DNA of 64,000 bases from Chionoecetes opilio (GCA_016584305.1 JACEEZ010001101.1:145001-209000), one strand, 5' to 3'; positions 44,001-55,392 are shown, counted from the first letter of the stretch. A program made the numbers and translations. The notes: a model not told the origin generated them from the letters alone.

Positions 44001-47000
44001 GGTGGTGAGGCATTGGGAAGATGACGGCCGGGGTGGGGGTTACAAAGGTGGTTATTGGTGGCATTGAAGCCTAGATAGAGATAACGAAAGATAGAGATAA
44101 TTGGAAGCATAGAATCGGCTGTCTTAACCTTATTTATGGGAAATCTGAAGTTAAAAAGTGAGGTTAAGGAGGATAATACAGTGTTGATCTACAAAGAAAT
44201 ACAAAGCCTTTACCACATACATCATACATAACCACCTCTTATCTAGTGGTGGTGATTGGTGGCATTGAAGAGGTTGAGGCAATGGATAGAGATATGTAAT
44301 TGGTAGCATATCATCGGCCGTCTAACCATTTAAGACATGATGGGGAAATCTGACGTTAAACTGTTGACCTAGTGGGGGTTATATAGGATTTAAGTTAAGC
44401 TTGTGTTGCCCTGTCTATAGTCATCTTAAACTAGTCTACTACATAGTTCCAAAGTCATGGATATTCCTTACACACACTAACTCAGTATCCAAACCATTCT
44501 GGAGTCTATACAATATAAACACACGCATACAACACACTTTCACCAATACTACACACACACACCTCACCACTATTACCACACACACACACACCTCACCACT
44601 ATTACCACACACACACACACCTCACCACTATTACCACACACACACCTCACCACTATTACCACACACACACCTCACCACTATTACCACACACACACCTCAC
44701 CACTATTACCACACACACACCTCACCACTATTACCACACACACACACACCTCACCACTATTACCACACACACAACATCACCACTATTACCACACACACAC
44801 ACACCTCACCACTATTACCACACACACACCTCACCACTATTACCACACACACACCTCACCCACTATTACCACACACACACCTCACCACTATTACCACACA
44901 CACACACACCTCACCACTATTACCACACACACAAACATCACCACTATTACCACACACACACCACACAACTCACCACTATTACCACACACACACAACACCA
45001 CTATTACCACACACACACACAACTCACCACTATTACCACACACACACAACACCACTATTACCACACACACACAACACCACTATTAACACACACACACAAC
45101 ACCACTATTGCCACACACACACAACACCACTATTACCACACACACACAACACCACTATTACCACACACACACAACACCACTATTACCACACACACACACA
45201 CACAACACCACTATTACCACACACACACAACACCACTATTACCACACACACACACACACAACACCACTATTACCACACACACACAACACCACTATTACCA
45301 CACACACACACACACACAACACCACTATTGCCACACACACACAACACCACTACGTACCGAGGCCGTCACCCCGCCCACCACCGCCAGGTTGCGTCGGTGA
45401 GGGTTACTCAAGGAATACCTCGCATGCAGCTTCCTCCCGACCCAGATGGGGATGCCTGGGGGGAAAAGACGGGACAAAAAAAGGTTAGGGTGGAGTGAAA
45501 AATTATGATGCCTGGGGTAAAAAGGGACAAAAAGTTAGAGTGGAGTGAAAAAGTACGTTGTTCATTGTACATTTGGTTCATTCTTATTCTTGTTACATAT
45601 TTTTGTGAGTAGTAGTAGTAGAAGTAGTAATGGTATTAGTAGTAAACAGAGTAGACATACATATAACCTAATCATAGTAAACATAAACATAATAAAACAT
45701 AGTAAACAAACATAGTAAGCATAGTAAACAAACATAATAAAACATAGTAAGCATGAACATAGAGTAAACAGATGGTAAGCATCGCCGTTGCTCACCTATA
45801 ATCATGGCGGGCACAGCCAGGCCGGCCACCAGGCCTATGCCCAGGGGCGCCCCCACCAGCGTGCCCAGCTGCCACAGGATCTTCTTCTTCCTCGACCACG
45901 GTTTCTTGCCCCAAAACGTGCACCCTGACGGACTGTAGGGGAGGCACAGAGGTTATCATATTACGATCATTACTTGATATAAAAGAGGATGGATGAGAGT
46001 TTATTAAAGATACATAAGTGAGGAATAGATGATGGAAGTGTGAGAGCAAGAAAGTGCAGGAGTAAGAACCGCCTGGACGACTCGGTGGGTCAGAGCGTCT
46101 GGGACCATTCTGTGGTCCGGCGTTTGATCGCTGGCCCCGCTCATTCCTGGGGATTTTCCCACTGAGAAATTAGGGCGGTTACTGTCCCCTTTGAGCAAGG
46201 GGATGGGTGTGTGTGGCGTGTAAGGTCCCAGCATTACCCAAAGATAGGTAATAATGAGCTCCAAGCTCGCACCGGAGGGTGAAACTGGCGATCGCGAGCT
46301 GTATGGACAAAACCATGGGTGGTTTTGTCACACACACCCACCCAACAGCCATCACTCTACACTTGCCTTAAGTAGTGCAGGTCGGATATTTCCTTCATGC
46401 ACAGCCAGCAGAACTCGGCGCCGCACACGCTGCAGGTCATGTGGTTGCAGGAGCCGTCGTCCATCTTCACTATGAGGACCTGGCAGCGCGGACACGACTT
46501 GACGTCATCACCTGGGGGCACGGGGAGGCAGGGGGTGATGAAGGGGCGGTGATATGAGGAGGGTGATATGAGGGGGTGAAGTAATATGCAGATTTAGATA
46601 TGGGTATTGGGAGAGAAGGTAGGGAGGATACAAGGGGGGGAAAGAGGAATAGTTTGGATGTCCTGTCCTATACAAAACATAGGAATAACCTACCATTAGC
46701 CTGCACTCAATAAACACTAGATAACAACTAGCTAAACTCACTGGTTTGGATGTCCTGCTCTATACAACATCCAAGAAAAACCTAGCATTACCCTGCACTC
46801 AATAAACACTAGGTAACAACTAGATAACCACAACTAGGTAAACTCACTTGACTGGATGTCGTGCAGGTAGCTGAAGGAAGAGAGCAGCATGTTGGGGGAG
46901 CGTTGTGCCCGGGCCATGTCGCAGGTCTGGTTAGGGTGCCACTCCGCCTTGCAGTGGTAGCAGAAGTAGCTGCCACACCCCGGCCGCTCACACTTCAGCT

Positions 47001-50000
47001 TGGGGCAGCCCGCGCACCCCGACGCCACCACCGCGTACCCGCAGTCCGGCGCGGGGCACCATCGCGTGTCCGGGTCCGTGGAGAGGACGCGCCGTAACAT
47101 GAAATCCTCAAACTTAAAGGACAGGAGTGCGTTATCTACAATGTCGTGGATGTCCGAGGGATGCATGAGTTCGCTGCACTGGGGACAGCTGATGTTGACG
47201 CGGGACTCTGTGATCTCTACGGTGAGGTACAGACGCAGGCAGGTGAGGCAGGCCGAGTGAGGGCAGGACAGCAGGCTGGGGAACGCACTCACAGACACCT
47301 CCTGCAGGCACAGCGGGCACTCCCTCCGCCCACCCTCCCCAGCCGTTGCCACGGAGGCATCGGCGGGGTGTGGGCTGCCGCCGCTGCTTACCATGGGGGT
47401 CAGCGTGGGGTCGGCGCTGCCTTGCGTCACGCCCCCGCACGCACCCTGTGCCACACACCACTCATTAGTCACGTCACAAGAATTACGTACAATGTTTATT
47501 ATTATATGTCATTATCCTATCATGTCTATTTATTGTGTTGTGGTTGTGGTTTTTCATGTATGTCTTCGGGTGCGAATAAAATCCTTATTATTATTATTAC
47601 TAAAATCATTGCTACTATTGCTAACGTTATCATTACAAAATCTTTTTAACTGTTTGTCATGATTTGTATTCCTATAGTTACTAAAATCATTGCTACTATT
47701 GCTAACTTTATCATTATAGAATCTTTTTAATTGTTAACGTCATGATTTGTATTGCTATATATTGCAATAGACCAAAATGAAATGACTAATCAATATTGAA
47801 CACATATCTGGATGCCTAGAGACTAAATCCAACACACACAAAAAATAAGGCTGATATCGGCAAAAAATGTGCACCAGTTGAAAGAAAGACTGGATAACTG
47901 TAGATACGGAAATGGGACCATACGAGTGTAGCTCAGGCCCTGTATAACACAGCTATACTCTGTTTTTTTTAACAAAGTGAAAAATCCTGACCCCTTGCTG
48001 CTTACTGACTGATATTTGATGTCAGGGGAAGGGAATACTACGGTTCTTCTAAATTTCAGTTGTATTTTATCATAGTTACCGATATTATCAGGTAAACATA
48101 GGCATCATTTTAAGCATGAGACCTTAACCCCTTCACACCCAGATCTTTCCTTTTACTATATAAAATTGTCTGCTGTTAGCTATAAAATTACGAAGTCACT
48201 AAATGGACAAGGATACTTAACAGGTCATAGCTATAAAATATTGCTTATATTCATTAAAAATTGTCTAATGGTACCCAAATTACAATGGAAATTAAGTTCT
48301 GGGTCTCAAGGGGTTCAGATAGAATGGAATTTTCGCCTCGTTAAAAAAAATAGACTGTAGGTAAATACCCACCCCTTCTGATGAGCAGGACTCCCCCCTG
48401 GTGGTGCCCCTTGACCCCACCGAGCCCCGTCTGCTGCCCACCAAGCTCCTCCCCCCGGCGTGGTGGCGGCGGATGGAGCTCCAGCTGGGGGGGTCACCCA
48501 TCACCCCCCCGTCACCCGGCCCCCCGCCACACGAGTCCCCCCCGCTGCCGCTGCCGCCCTCCGACTCTATGGTTAATTTGTCTGCGAGGGAGGAAATAAT
48601 GCAGTGAGTATCGGGGTTATAAGGTCAAAGGTCGTAGTGATGTGACCTTGTAGCCTGTTATAAGTGAACAGCTAGCAATACCTGCCTTACTGTGTGTGTG
48701 AGGACACACATGTACGTGAATTATGTGATTATGTACATGAAGTGCTTAGTATTTTTGCTTAGATTCTATGTATTACCTTCTACTTGGAAAGAATGATATT
48801 TTAGTTTTGTTTGGACAAAGGACAGATCTGCATTGTTTTTTGTATAATATTTTGTTTTGTATTATATATTAATTGGAAAATCTTTGTCAATAAATTAACT
48901 AACTAACTGTGTGTTTATTTTCATATTCATTAATGTTGTCAACCCCCCCCAAAAAAGGTGTTATATGAGTATCTATTATTCAGTAATTATTATATAGGTT
49001 ATTATATTAATTGAACTTTACCATTATCTCATTATGTTATGTTTAGCTATCTACTATGGTGGTGGTGATTATAATGAAGAGCAGGCGAAGGAGGGGGAGT
49101 TATGATGTGTGTGTGTATTGACATTGTACTCATCAATGCAACTATAGTCACTGCTTGATTTTCTTATTCATCAAGTTTACTCATAATTACCATTGAATAT
49201 TCATCACCACCACTTAGGATCAAGTTTATTCATAATTACCGTTGAATATTCATCACCACCACCACTTATGATGGACACAAAAATGGTGTCACTCTAAAAT
49301 TAATATCTAGCCAGCATAATTATCTCCTTAGTCATCACCTTGCGTCACCACTCTTAGTCATCACCTTGCGTCACCACTCTTAGTCAACACCTTGCGTTAC
49401 CACTCTTAGTCATCACCTTGCATCACCACTCTTAGTCATCACCTTGCGTCACCACCCTTAGTCACCACCTTGCGTCACCACTCTTAGTCATCACCTTGCG
49501 TCACCACCTTGCGTCACCACTCTTAGTCATCACCTTGCGTCACCACTCTTAGTCACCACCTTGCGTTACCACTCTTAGTCACCACCTTGCGTCACCACCT
49601 TGCGTCACCACCTTGCGTCATCACTCTTAGTCACCACCTTGCGTCACCACTCTTAGTCATCACCTTGCGTCACCACCTTGCGTCACCACTCTTAGTCACC
49701 ACCTTGCGTCACCACTCTTAGTCATCAACTTGCGTCACCACTCTTAGTCATCACCTTGCGTCACCACTCTTAGTCATCACCTTGCGTCATCACTCTTAGT
49801 CATCATCTTGCATCACCACTCTTAGTCATCACCTTGCGTCACCACTCTTAGTCATCAACTTGCGTCACCACTCTTAGTCATCAACTTGCGTCACCACTCT
49901 TAGTCACCACCTTGCGTCACCACTCTTAGTCATCAACTTGCGTCACCACTCTTAGTCATCACCTTGCGTCACCACTCTTAGTCACCACCTTGCGTCACCA

Positions 50001-53000
50001 CTCTTAGTCACCACCTTGCGTCACCACTCTTAGTCACCACCTTGCGTCACCACTCTTAGTCATCAACTTGCGTCACCACTCTTAGTCATCACCTTGCGTC
50101 ACCACTCTTAGTCATCACCTTGCGTCATCACTCTTAGTCATCACCTTGCGTCACCACTCTTAGTCATCACCTTGCGTCACCACTCTTAGTCATCACCTTG
50201 CGTCACCACTCTTAGTCATCAACTTGCGTCACCACTCTTAGTCATCAACTTGCGTCACCACTCTTAGTCATCACCTTGCGTCACCACTCTTAGTCATCAC
50301 CTTGCGTCACCACTCTTAGTCATCACCTTGCGTCACCACTCTTAGTCACCACCTTGCGTCACCACTCTTAGTCATCACCTTGCGTCACCACTCTTAGTCA
50401 TCACCTTGTGTCATCACTTAGTCACCACTCTTAGTCATCACTTTCATTGTTGTCGTTATATAACCGCAAAATACAAACGCCAGGAAAAAAAGTGAAGAAG
50501 AGGGTCACCACTCATTCTCAAAAGATAACAATGCCAGATAACAAGATCATTCATTACCTTGTCTTTGTCCCTCCATCATTACTCCTCCTCCTTGTCCTTC
50601 TATCATTACTCCTCATCCTTCTTGTCCCTCTATCATTATCATTACTTATTTATTCATTTATTACATTACATTATCATTATTTTTGAAAAAAATAGTAGTA
50701 GCCCAAAATAAGATTATCAGATCTATTCTATTCATGGATAAATTTGATTCTACCAGCCGTAATTATTCTCAGTTAAATATATTAAATTTCAAATTCATAA
50801 GAATATATTTTGTATTGTTGCTTATTTTTAAAAACATGAATATCTATACAGGTAACAAACTTTTCAAATTTATTGAAAGTTCTCATAACACGAGGGGTAA
50901 TAATATAAATCTAGTGAGTCCACAATTTCGAACAACCCTCTACAACAAGAGTGTGGTATGTGACGGTCCTCAGCTGTGGAATTCCCTTCCTACTGATGTA
51001 AAAACATTAATATTTACATGTAATTTATTTCAATTTAAAAAGAAAATAAAGAGTTATTTGTTTACTTGTCAGAATACAGGATGTTAGGCGAACGATGTAA
51101 GTGTGTGTCAATACGCAAGTCAGTGTGGATGTTCTATATTGTTAACGCTTGTAAGAATGCATGTGTTGGAGATTTGGTGCTTGTTTTTTACATAATTGGA
51201 ATCTTATTTACTGTAGTTGTAAAGTTTGATTGCATTATCTATTCAAAATAATTTCTTAGAAAATAATGTTGCCTGTGTACTGCAAATTTAGATTAGAAAT
51301 TTCCGTCTGTCAAAGAGTCTTGGCTCGACAGACCATGCCGTAAATAGACATGGTATATATAAGTTTGTTTATATAATTTATAGATGTAACAATTATGGCA
51401 ATAAATTTACTATTACTATTACTATTACTATTACTCCTCCTCCTTGTCCCTCTATCATTATTATCATTACTACTTCTTCTTGTCCCTCTATCATTATCAT
51501 TACTACTTCTTCTTGTCCGTCTATCATTATCATTACTTTGTCTTTGTCCCTCTATCATTATCATTAGTACTCCTTCTTGTCCCTCTATCATTATCATTAC
51601 TCCTCCTCCTTCGTCTCCTCTTCATTATAATCACCACCACCACCATATCAATTAGCTAAACATAACATAATGAGATAAAATAAAAGTTAAAGTAATATAA
51701 CAATCTAAATGAATAATAGATAAATAATATAAAAAGATAGAATAATAGATAGATAGAGAATGAAAATAAATGGATATAATAGATAAATCGATAATTACTG
51801 AATAATAGATATTCATATAACATCTTTTCTGAGGGATTCACAACATCAATGAATACAAAAATAAATCTACAGTAAATGAATATGAAAATAAACATAGTAA
51901 AAGAATATATAAACAAATAAATAAATATTAATAACAAAGCTACCTGACTACATGAAGAACTAATGCAACTAAATAAAAAAAATTAAAAAAAATTAATAGA
52001 TAAATAAATTAAAAAAACATTGTAGACCAAATAAATAAATAAAGAAAAATAATCAACCCAGCGACCTGAATACATAATAATGAGCTAATATAACTAACTA
52101 AATAAACAAGTACGTATATACAGTAGATAAGAAATTAGACAAAACACCATATTGTAGACACTCTCACTCCTTCAGTAGGTTATCATAGAGTGGGAAACAC
52201 TTTATTTTTGTCACCCTGAGTAACGAACGAGTGGCCATCACCCTATCTGATAACACAAAGGCTATCACACGGGCATGTTGTTTTCCCACATATCAGAAGT
52301 ATCAAAAGTCAACATGGCTGGTTATTTGCGACGCTGCATGATGAGGCAAAAGTGAAAAGGTAACTATTTTCTTCATATATTTTTTTTAGAGGATTATAAT
52401 TTAGGGGCGATTCATTTTTTTTAGGTGAATGTTCTGTCTTTTTCTTGTTATATTTAGGTTGAAAAAAATCTGCCTTCTTGTGTTTTGTTTGTTTAAGTAC
52501 TGAAAAGGGTCTTATAAAAAGTGAAAAGCTAGGTAGCAATTTTCAATATTCTTTTCAGAGAGGATTTAAATATAGGGGTTATTAAATTTTGGAGGTGAAT
52601 GTTCTGTCCTTTTCTTGTTATATTTAGTTGAAAAAACTCTGCCTTTTTCTGTGTGGTTTTTTTAAGTGGTAACAAACACTTCATTTTCTTTTTTTAGTGG
52701 TAACAAACTGCCTTATATTTTTAAATGTCTGAAAAAGTGACTGATCTATTTTTTTATATATGGTAAAATTTATGGTACTCTATTTTTTCTGTTAAATGTG
52801 CAATGAAAACTCGCACAAAAAAGTCAAATTTCCTTTATCTGCCTTCCTATAACTTTGATCATTTCTGTGCCTAGTAAAATAAATAAACCAGTAAAATAAG
52901 CCATTGTAAACTAGGTAATATAAGTATAGAGCATGTACATAGCAAGGAAATCCCGCCCTACCAATGCCTACCAGTATTCCCAGTACAGGCAGTGAGGGTG

Positions 53001-54887
53001 TGACACGTGTACATAAGCAGGCAGCACTTAGATGGATTAGTGCATCGTAATGGTAATGAATATACAAACCAGTGACCTTCAGCTAGACATGCATATCAAC
53101 ATACAAAGTCAGGTGTATTGTGTGTTTGTTTGTCAGGGTGATTCTTAAAGCCAGGGAGATAATAACGATAATCTATGTTAGTTAATGGAGAGTTCTGATA
53201 ATTCTGATATTTTCGCTTTTGAAATGGAAGAGGGATGGGGAAGGAAACGTTTGAAGAAGTGGGGGAGGGAAATAGGTTGGAGGTGGAAAGGGAGGAAGGA
53301 AATGGAAGGGAAGAAGTGAGGTTAGTGAAGGAGGATGGATGGAAACGTTTGAAGAAATGGGGGGGGAATGAGTTGGAGATAGAGATAGAGAGATAGATAG
53401 AGAGGTAGACAGGGAGGAAGGAAATGCAAGAGGGATGTTAAATTTAAGCCACACTCATAGAAAGGGAGATGATTAGATAGATAGAAAGGGAAGAAAGCAA
53501 TGCAAGAGGGATGTTTTATAAATATTAATGATGATAGATGTTATTTTTAAGTCACACTCATAGCAAGGGATGAAAGAAATTGAAGAGGGATGTTTTATAT
53601 TTGTTAATGATGATAGATGTTATTTTTAAGTCACACTCATAGCAAGGGAGGAAAGAAATTGAAGAAGGATGTTTTATATTTGTTAATTATGTTAGATGTT
53701 AAATTTAAGCCACTCATAGCAAGGGAGATGGATAGAAAGATAGCAAGGGAGGAAGGAAATTGAAGAGGGATGCTATTTTTAAGCCACACTCATAGAAAGG
53801 GAGATGGATAGAGAGATAGCAAGGGAGGAAGGAAATGCAAGAGGATGTTAAATTAAAGCCACACTCATGGAAAGGGAGGAAGGAAATGGAAGAGGGCTAG
53901 GGAAGGAATGCTTGAAGAAATTAATAGGGGATGGGTTGGAGGTAGAAAGGGAGGCAGGGAATGGAAGGGGGATGGGGATTGGTTGGAGGCAGAAAGAGAG
54001 ATAGATCGAAGTACTATAGAAAGGGAGGAAGGAGGAGGATGGAAGAAAACGTTTGAAGAAATGGGGATTGATTGGAGATAGAGATAGGGAGATAGAAAGA
54101 TAGAAAGGGAGGAAGGAAGGAAATGCAAGAGGGACATGAAATTTAAGACCACACTCATAGAAAGGTTGATAGATAGAAAGATAGCAAGAGAGGAAGGAAA
54201 TTGAAGAGGGATGTTAAATTTAAGCCACACTCATAGAAAGGGAGGAAGGAAATGGAAGGGGATGGGGAAGGAAACGTTTGAAGAAATAGGGAAGATTTGG
54301 GTGGAGAAAGAGATAGGGAGAAGATAGAAAGGTAGACAGGGAGGAAGGAAAAGCAAGAGGGATGTTAAATTAAAGCCACACTCATAAAAAGGGAGATAGA
54401 AAGATAGATAGAAAGAGAGGAAGGCAATGCAAGAGGGATGTTTTATAATTGTTAATGATGTTAGATGTTAAATTGAAGCCACACTCATAGAAAGGGAGAT
54501 GGATAGAAAGATAGCAAGGGAGGAATGAGATGTAAGGGGAATGTTTAAACCACACTCACATGAGGAAGATGGCATTGAGATAGAAAGGGTGATAAATAGT
54601 AATATAGAAAGGAAGGAAGAAAAAGGAAGGGGGAGGTTTAAGCCACACTCACATGAGGAAGACGGGGTGCGCACTCTCTTGGGTTTGGTCCGGATGCTGA
54701 AGGGACTGTTGAAGATCAGCGAGCGCAGCGACATCCTCGGAAACCCGGAGGCGGAGGACGAGGACGAGGAGCCTCCACTGGACGCCACTCCACCCCCTCC
54801 TCCACCTCGCTCCATACTACTGACGGAGGGGTAGGTCCTGGTTCTGACCCCCCCGCCGCCCCCACCACCGCCACACAGCTCATTCAT
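39210..54887 (-). CDS. RNF19: RNF19-type RBR E3 ubiquitin ligase, 10 coding exons, complete
   Basis: RING-between-RING E3 ligase with two C-terminal membrane helices, expected at the ER/Golgi membrane. Coding exons, transcript order: 54887-54653, 48581-48373, 47445-46848, 46511-46367, 45932-45796, 45455-45358, 43395-43200, 42905-42722, 41345-41195, 39776-39210. Phases match at every junction; CDS 2520 nt, 839 residues, against 838 in human RNF19A. RING1 starts at ECPLC (near 190). The IBR region includes [17 protein letters not shown] and [20 protein letters not shown]2 is [20 protein letters not shown], with the expected catalytic cysteine near 369, then [20 protein letters not shown]. Helices lie near 418-447 and 476-500 ([20 protein letters not shown]). 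The tail is Ser/Ala/Thr-rich ([20 protein letters not shown]). Nine introns have AG acceptors; eight donors are GT and one is GC. The N-terminus (MNELCGGGG) is the first in-frame ATG of its exon; that exon begins at an AG (acceptor before 54910), so a further 5' UTR exon exists upstream. Confidence 0.95.
39764..39967 (-). mobile_element. SINE S1 inserted across the last RNF19 3' splice site
   Basis: A SINE body (about 39784-39942: CACTATAAAAATCCAGCCTG, GGCGCTATAGGC, poly(A)) is flanked by CTCACACACCTGCAACACA (ends 39785) and CTCACACCTGCAACACA (39943-39960). Read on the minus strand both flanks contain TTGCAG before GTGTGAG, so the acceptor AG was duplicated. The pyrimidine tract before the proximal AG (CCGTTTTCTCCTGTG) comes from the antisense SINE. 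Confidence 0.7.
39968..41160. other. RNF19 intron 9, A-rich with short repeats
   Basis: A roughly 95-bp unit with AATAATGCAGAAATCTA and CAACACATAAGGAATTAGA occurs about three times (40080-40340). A 200-bp GC-richer segment (40380-40580) is unassigned. (AAT)n microsatellite at 41040-41085. Confidence 0.6.
41334..41435 (-). repeat. Duplicated acceptor segment, RNF19 exon 9
   Basis: True junction (plus strand GTACCTCCAGCCTGGTGGGG, 41335-41354) is repeated at 41410-41432 as ATACATCCAGCCTGTTTGGA and again at 42168-42192 as ATACCTCCATCCTGGGTTTG. The second copy keeps an AG on the minus strand. Confidence 0.75.
41490..42138. mobile_element. Inverted-repeat DNA element with CTTATAAGACGC ends
   Basis: Left end TACAGTATTTTACGGCTTAT then AAGACGCAC; right end GCGTCTTATAAGCC then ATAAAATAGGGTA. 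About 650 bp, with internal repeats of CTGGAAAGTCACTTAAGGAC. It inserted between duplicated acceptor copies of RNF19 exon 9. Confidence 0.75.
42461..42675 (-). mobile_element. TTAA MITE, copy 7
   Basis: TTAACCCCTTCACGTCCAGA to GTGAAGGGGTTAA. It lies 46 bp beyond the donor of RNF19 exon 8 (42722). Confidence 0.9.
43431..43800 (-). mobile_element. Retroposon R1, longest copy (RT C-terminus plus tail)
   Basis: Minus-strand reading gives [40 protein letters not shown] and [14 protein letters not shown] then stop. This is the characteristic C-terminal end of a non-LTR reverse-transcriptase ORF. 5'-truncated. Confidence 0.82.
43801..44060 (-). repeat. Extra copies of the RNF19 exon 7 acceptor region
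   Basis: True acceptor segment (plus GGGGAGATGACGGCCTGGGG, about 43382-43401, then TACAAAGGTGGTTATT) recurs at 43809-43830 (GGGAGATGACAGCCTGGGGG) and at 44020-44058 (GGGAAGATGACGGCCGGGGT, then TTACAAAGGTGGTTATTG). On the minus strand the first copy retains CCCCCCAG before GCTGTCATCTCCC. Confidence 0.8.
44535..45350. repeat. CA-rich minisatellite abutting an RNF19 donor
   Basis: About 35 units of (CA)n plus CCTCACCACTATTAC or ACACCACTATTACC. On the minus strand it begins about 8 bp after the GT of the donor of exon 6 (exon end 45358, donor GTACGTAGTG). The 365-codon Thr/His ORF is an artefact. Confidence 0.95.
45448..45555 (-). repeat. Duplicated acceptor segment, RNF19 exon 6
   Basis: True segment GGATGCCTGGGGGGAAAAG, then GGGACAAAAA and GGGTGGAGTGAAAAA, is repeated at once (45508-45552) as TGATGCCTGGGGTAAAAAGG, GACAAAAAGTTAGAGTGGAG. 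The minus-strand copy retains a CCCCAG before GCATCA. Confidence 0.85.
46070..46300 (+). mobile_element. Probable tRNA-derived SINE (family S2)
   Basis: Starts AACCGCCTGGACGACTCGGT GGGTCAGAGCGTC, then GGCGTTTGATCGCTGG, a weak A-box/B-box pair, followed by a unique body with TTTTCCCACTGAGAAATTAG. In RNF19 intron 4, near the GC donor at 46366. Confidence 0.5.
46365..46367 (-). other. GC splice donor of RNF19 exon 4
   Basis: Exon end TTAAG is followed by GCAAGT instead of GTAAGT. The codon split (AG + T = Ser in HYLSPSGC) requires the cut exactly here, and the rest of the site fits the strong consensus known for GC-AG introns. Confidence 0.85.
46640..46770 (-). repeat. Duplicated donor segment, RNF19 exon 3
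   Basis: The real donor (plus TAAACTCACTTGACTGGATG, 46839-46858) has copies at 46733-46754 (TAAACTCACTGGTTTGGATG) and a weaker one at 46650-46668. The first keeps GTGAGTTTAG on the minus strand with the last exon bases GACATCC also present. CTGCACTCAATAAACACTAG marks each unit. Confidence 0.82.
47490..47605 (+). mobile_element. Retroelement 3' tail ending in (ATT)n
   Basis: Same tail family as 4640-4735 (CTTCGGGTGCGAATAAAA then (ATT)n). It lies about 45 bp from the acceptor of RNF19 exon 3. A 75-bp near-repeat (CATTGCTACTATTGCTAAC) follows to 47760. Confidence 0.65.
47956..48357. mobile_element. MITE family 2, copy 3, split by a TTAA MITE
   Basis: Left part 47956-48123, right part 48318-48357 (TAGAATGGAATTTTCGCCTC then GTTAAAAAAAATAGACTG). 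The intact copy at 60036-60250 reads GAGACCTTAAGATAGAAT across the join, giving the empty site. Confidence 0.9.
48124..48317 (-). mobile_element. TTAA MITE, copy 8 (nested)
   Basis: Inserted at a TTAA in MITE family 2. Left flank GAGACC-TTAA-CCCCTTCAC; right flank CAAGGGGTTCA-GATAGAAT, the right TTAA mutated to TTCA. Confidence 0.92.
48640..48910 (+). repeat. Probable retroelement tail in RNF19 intron 1
   Basis: AT-rich sequence ending CAATAAATTAACTAACTAAC, a poly(A)-signal-like word plus (AACT)n, typical of a truncated non-LTR 3' end. Sequence to 49320 is AT-rich, with a 45-bp duplication around TTACCATTGAATATTCATCA. Confidence 0.4.
49325..50445. repeat. 26-bp minisatellite in RNF19 intron 1
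   Basis: About 43 copies of CTTAGTCATCACCTTGCGTC ACCACT, with a 13-bp half-unit (CACCTTGCGTCAC) sometimes duplicated alone. Confidence 0.96.
50565..50650. repeat. Left part of a TCCCTCTATCATTA minisatellite
   Basis: Three to four units of CTTGTCCCTCTATCATTA type. The array resumes at 51425, on the other side of a retroelement, so the element interrupted one array. Confidence 0.8.
50683..51420 (+). mobile_element. 5'-truncated non-LTR retrotransposon
   Basis: An ORF at 50683-51087 encodes the C-terminal end of a reverse-transcriptase polyprotein: [56 protein letters not shown] and a short tail to stop TAG. This GPxLWNSLP..FKKKLK arrangement is well known at the C-terminus of Jockey/CR1-like ORF2 proteins. 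The 3' part ends near AATAAATTTACTATTACT with an (ACT ATT)n tail. No catalytic RT motifs remain. Confidence 0.8.
51425..51640. repeat. Right part of the TCCCTCTATCATTA minisatellite
   Basis: Six units of about 33 bp with CTTCTTGTCCCTCTATCATTATCATTAC, split here. Same unit as 50565-50650. Confidence 0.85.
51641..53170. other. AT-rich RNF19 intron 1 sequence
   Basis: Mostly A/T with (AATA)n-like runs. A direct duplication of about 170 bp (52350-52520 and 52530-52690) shares GTGAATGTTCTGTC and TTTTCTTGTTATATTTAG. No gene seen. Confidence 0.6.
53190..54640. repeat. Degenerate array spreading from the RNF19 first coding exon donor
   Basis: Ten or more units of 60-110 bp with AAGCCACACTCATAGAAAGG, GATAGAAAGATAGCAAGGGAG and GAAATTGAAGAGGGATGTT parts. 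The segment GCCACACTCACATGAGGAAG at the true donor (54642-54661) is copied exactly near 54549-54568 and, as CACACTCATAG, about nine more times. On the minus strand the nearest copy keeps TCTTCCTCAT then GTGAGTGTGG, a full decoy donor at 54559. Confidence 0.85.
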
Positions 54888-54910
54888 AGTGGTGTGTACA
54901 GTGGTTGTTC
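54653..54910 (-). CDS. RNF19: RNF19 first coding exon with UTR junction
   Basis: Minus strand: acceptor TATTTCAG ends at 54911, 23 nt of 5' UTR, ATG at 54887, donor after 54653. It encodes Gly-, Ser-rich low-complexity sequence, then [20 protein letters not shown] and RTPSSS. The T at the end joins AC of the next exon to give Tyr. Confidence 0.85.
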
Positions 54911-55052
54911 CTGAAATATAGTAATAAGAACATAAGAACATGATGTAATAGATAAATAAATAAATGTGTCTTTACTTAATGCACTGATGCCTGACCTCTT
55001 ATAGACCTAGTATGACCTGTTTTATTATGATTTAGTGAAAGGAGGAAGGTGG

Positions 55053-55125
<73 letters not shown>

Positions 55126-55338
55126 TATCACTACGTCTGTCTGCGCATATGTGTCTGTCTATCTGTCTGTCTGTGTCAATATATATGTATCATTTCATTC
55201 TTTCTATCTATGTGTATTGTGTGTCTATCACTATGTCTGTCTGTGTATGTGTGTCTGCCTGTCTGTCTGTTTTTCTTATGTTGTCTGTCTGTGTAATATT
55301 TGCTGTCTCTTTTCATTCTTCTTAATTATGTTAATTTC

Positions 55339-55392
<54 letters not shown>

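Noticed and set aside
44401..45498. 365-codon Thr/His-rich ORF
   Set aside because: It is the translation of a CA-rich minisatellite, and its right end overlaps the antisense of a well supported RNF19 exon.
49325..50445. Possible CRISPR-like array (regular 26-bp units)
   Set aside because: Units are contiguous with no unique spacers, and the setting is a eukaryotic intron. It is a minisatellite. The same applies to 33375-34685.
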